Positions 63,538-64,000 of a stretch of 64,000 bases of DNA are shown here, in pieces. The notes beneath the pieces are model-generated. The model was not told where the DNA came from. It worked only from the letters and a program-made list of their open reading frames with translations, and did not search any database. Source of the DNA: Sphingomonas tagetis (GTDB lineage Bacteria > Pseudomonadota > Alphaproteobacteria > Sphingomonadales > Sphingomonadaceae). Positions within the stretch are counted from its first letter, which is position 1. Each line of letters starts with the position of its first letter. Where the stretch lies: NCBI RefSeq assembly GCF_024211275.1, contig NZ_JAMLDX010000013.1:1-64000 (forward strand), read 5' to 3'. A program made the translations under genes and the position numbers.

Positions 63538-64000
63538 ATGCGCCTGCCGCTCGTCCTGACCGCACTGCTCGCCACCACCGCCCCCGCCGTTCCGCAGCAG
63601 CAAGGCCCGTTCACCGTGCAGGAAACCGGCCGCCGCTTCGCGTCGCTACAGGAAGCCGTCGCCGCGATCGGCGAAGGCAAGGGCACGATCCGCATCGCCC
63701 CCGGCCGCTATGGCGAGTGCGCGGTGCAGGAGGCGGGCGACATCGCCTACACGTCCGAAGTCCCCGGCAAGGCGATCTTCGACCGCGCCATCTGTGAGGG
63801 CAAGGCGACGCTCGTCCTGCGCGGCCGCAGCGCCAGCGTCGACGGGATCGTCTTCATGCGCACGCTGGTCGAGGACGGCAACGGCGCCGGCATCCGACTC
63901 GAGACCGGCGACCTTGCCGTCACCAACGCGATGTTTGTCGACGGCCAGTGCGGCATCCTCACCGCCAGCTTCCCGCGCGGCCGCATCACGATCGACCGCT
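63538..64000 (+). CDS. exported beta-helix protein, 3' end outside window
   Basis: The frame opens at 63538 with a signal peptide (MRLPLVLTALLATTAPAVPQ) and stays open to the right edge (154 residues seen). FASLQEAVAAIGEGKGTIRIAPGRY and ATLVLRGRSASVDGIVF, then LAVTNAMFVDGQCGI, are typical of a right-handed parallel beta-helix with pectate-lyase-like turns. Function cannot be told from the part seen. Confidence 0.75.
   Translation, partial: MRLPLVLTALLATTAPAVPQQQGPFTVQETGRRFASLQEAVAAIGEGKGTIRIAPGRYGECAVQEAGDIAYTSEVPGKAIFDRAICEGKATLVLRGRSASVDGIVFMRTLVEDGNGAGIRLETGDLAVTNAMFVDGQCGILTASFPRGRITIDR

Overview
The window is high-GC, densely packed bacterial chromosome and looks like an alphaproteobacterium of the sphingomonad type (Sphingomonas or a close relative). 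Lineage-informative genes are a ChpT-type phosphotransferase, RpoH, bactofilin, an intracellular PHA depolymerase with a Cys nucleophile, an adrenodoxin-type ferredoxin beside tandem cysteine desulfurases, and a str-S10-spc ribosomal cluster ending secY-adk. I saw no prophage, integrase, CRISPR array or tRNA gene. This assignment is inferred from gene content, not from a marker-gene comparison.

Layout. 1-8.6 kb: a PAS-GGDEF-EAL-PilZ protein, a pseudouridine synthase overlapping an ArfB-like hydrolase, a soluble chemoreceptor-like protein, free-Met-sulfoxide reductase, a Pro/Gly repeat protein with an RcnB-like region, a secreted M28 peptidase and a universal stress protein. 8.7-12.5 kb: a translationally coupled pyruvate dehydrogenase operon (E2, small membrane protein, hotdog thioesterase, membrane protein, E3). 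12.5-18.5 kb: GFA and MAPEG proteins, a secreted protein built from four repeated Cys-bounded modules, a secreted amidohydrolase, bactofilin and an overlapping membrane protein.

18.5-36.1 kb: the ribosomal supercluster rpsL-rpsG-fusA-tuf / lipoprotein / rpsJ / rplC...rplO / secY-adk. A clear sigma70-type promoter precedes rpsL. Several spacers hold strong hairpins: the rpsL leader, rpsG-fusA, the rpsJ leader, a 370-nt spacer between rpsJ and rplC with an interlocked (pseudoknot-like) pairing, the rplN leader, and rpmD-rplO. These look like a set of attenuators or r-protein sensing RNAs and are the most interesting unexplained signal, together with a MITE-like inverted-repeat element at 40157-40322.

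36-46 kb: NUDIX hydrolase, ornithine-decarboxylase-like enzyme with a short hairpin leader, Ser/Thr dehydratase, ferredoxin-NADP reductase, the MITE-like element between two convergent genes, lipocalin plus GFA protein, an alpha/beta hydrolase without its Ser nucleophile, and a four-gene overlapping operon: two cysteine desulfurases, [2Fe-2S] ferredoxin and a complete class A beta-lactamase. 45.5-49.7 kb: SRP RNA, dnaX, ybaB, mtgA, rpoH. 49.7-64 kb: RluD, a JAMM protease, small secreted and membrane proteins, chpT, two paralogous tail-anchored proteins, enoyl-reductase-like and HPP proteins, an ABC exporter, phaZ, thiolase-MaoC, and topoisomerase IB-MscS-SnoaL. A secreted beta-helix protein runs off the right edge.
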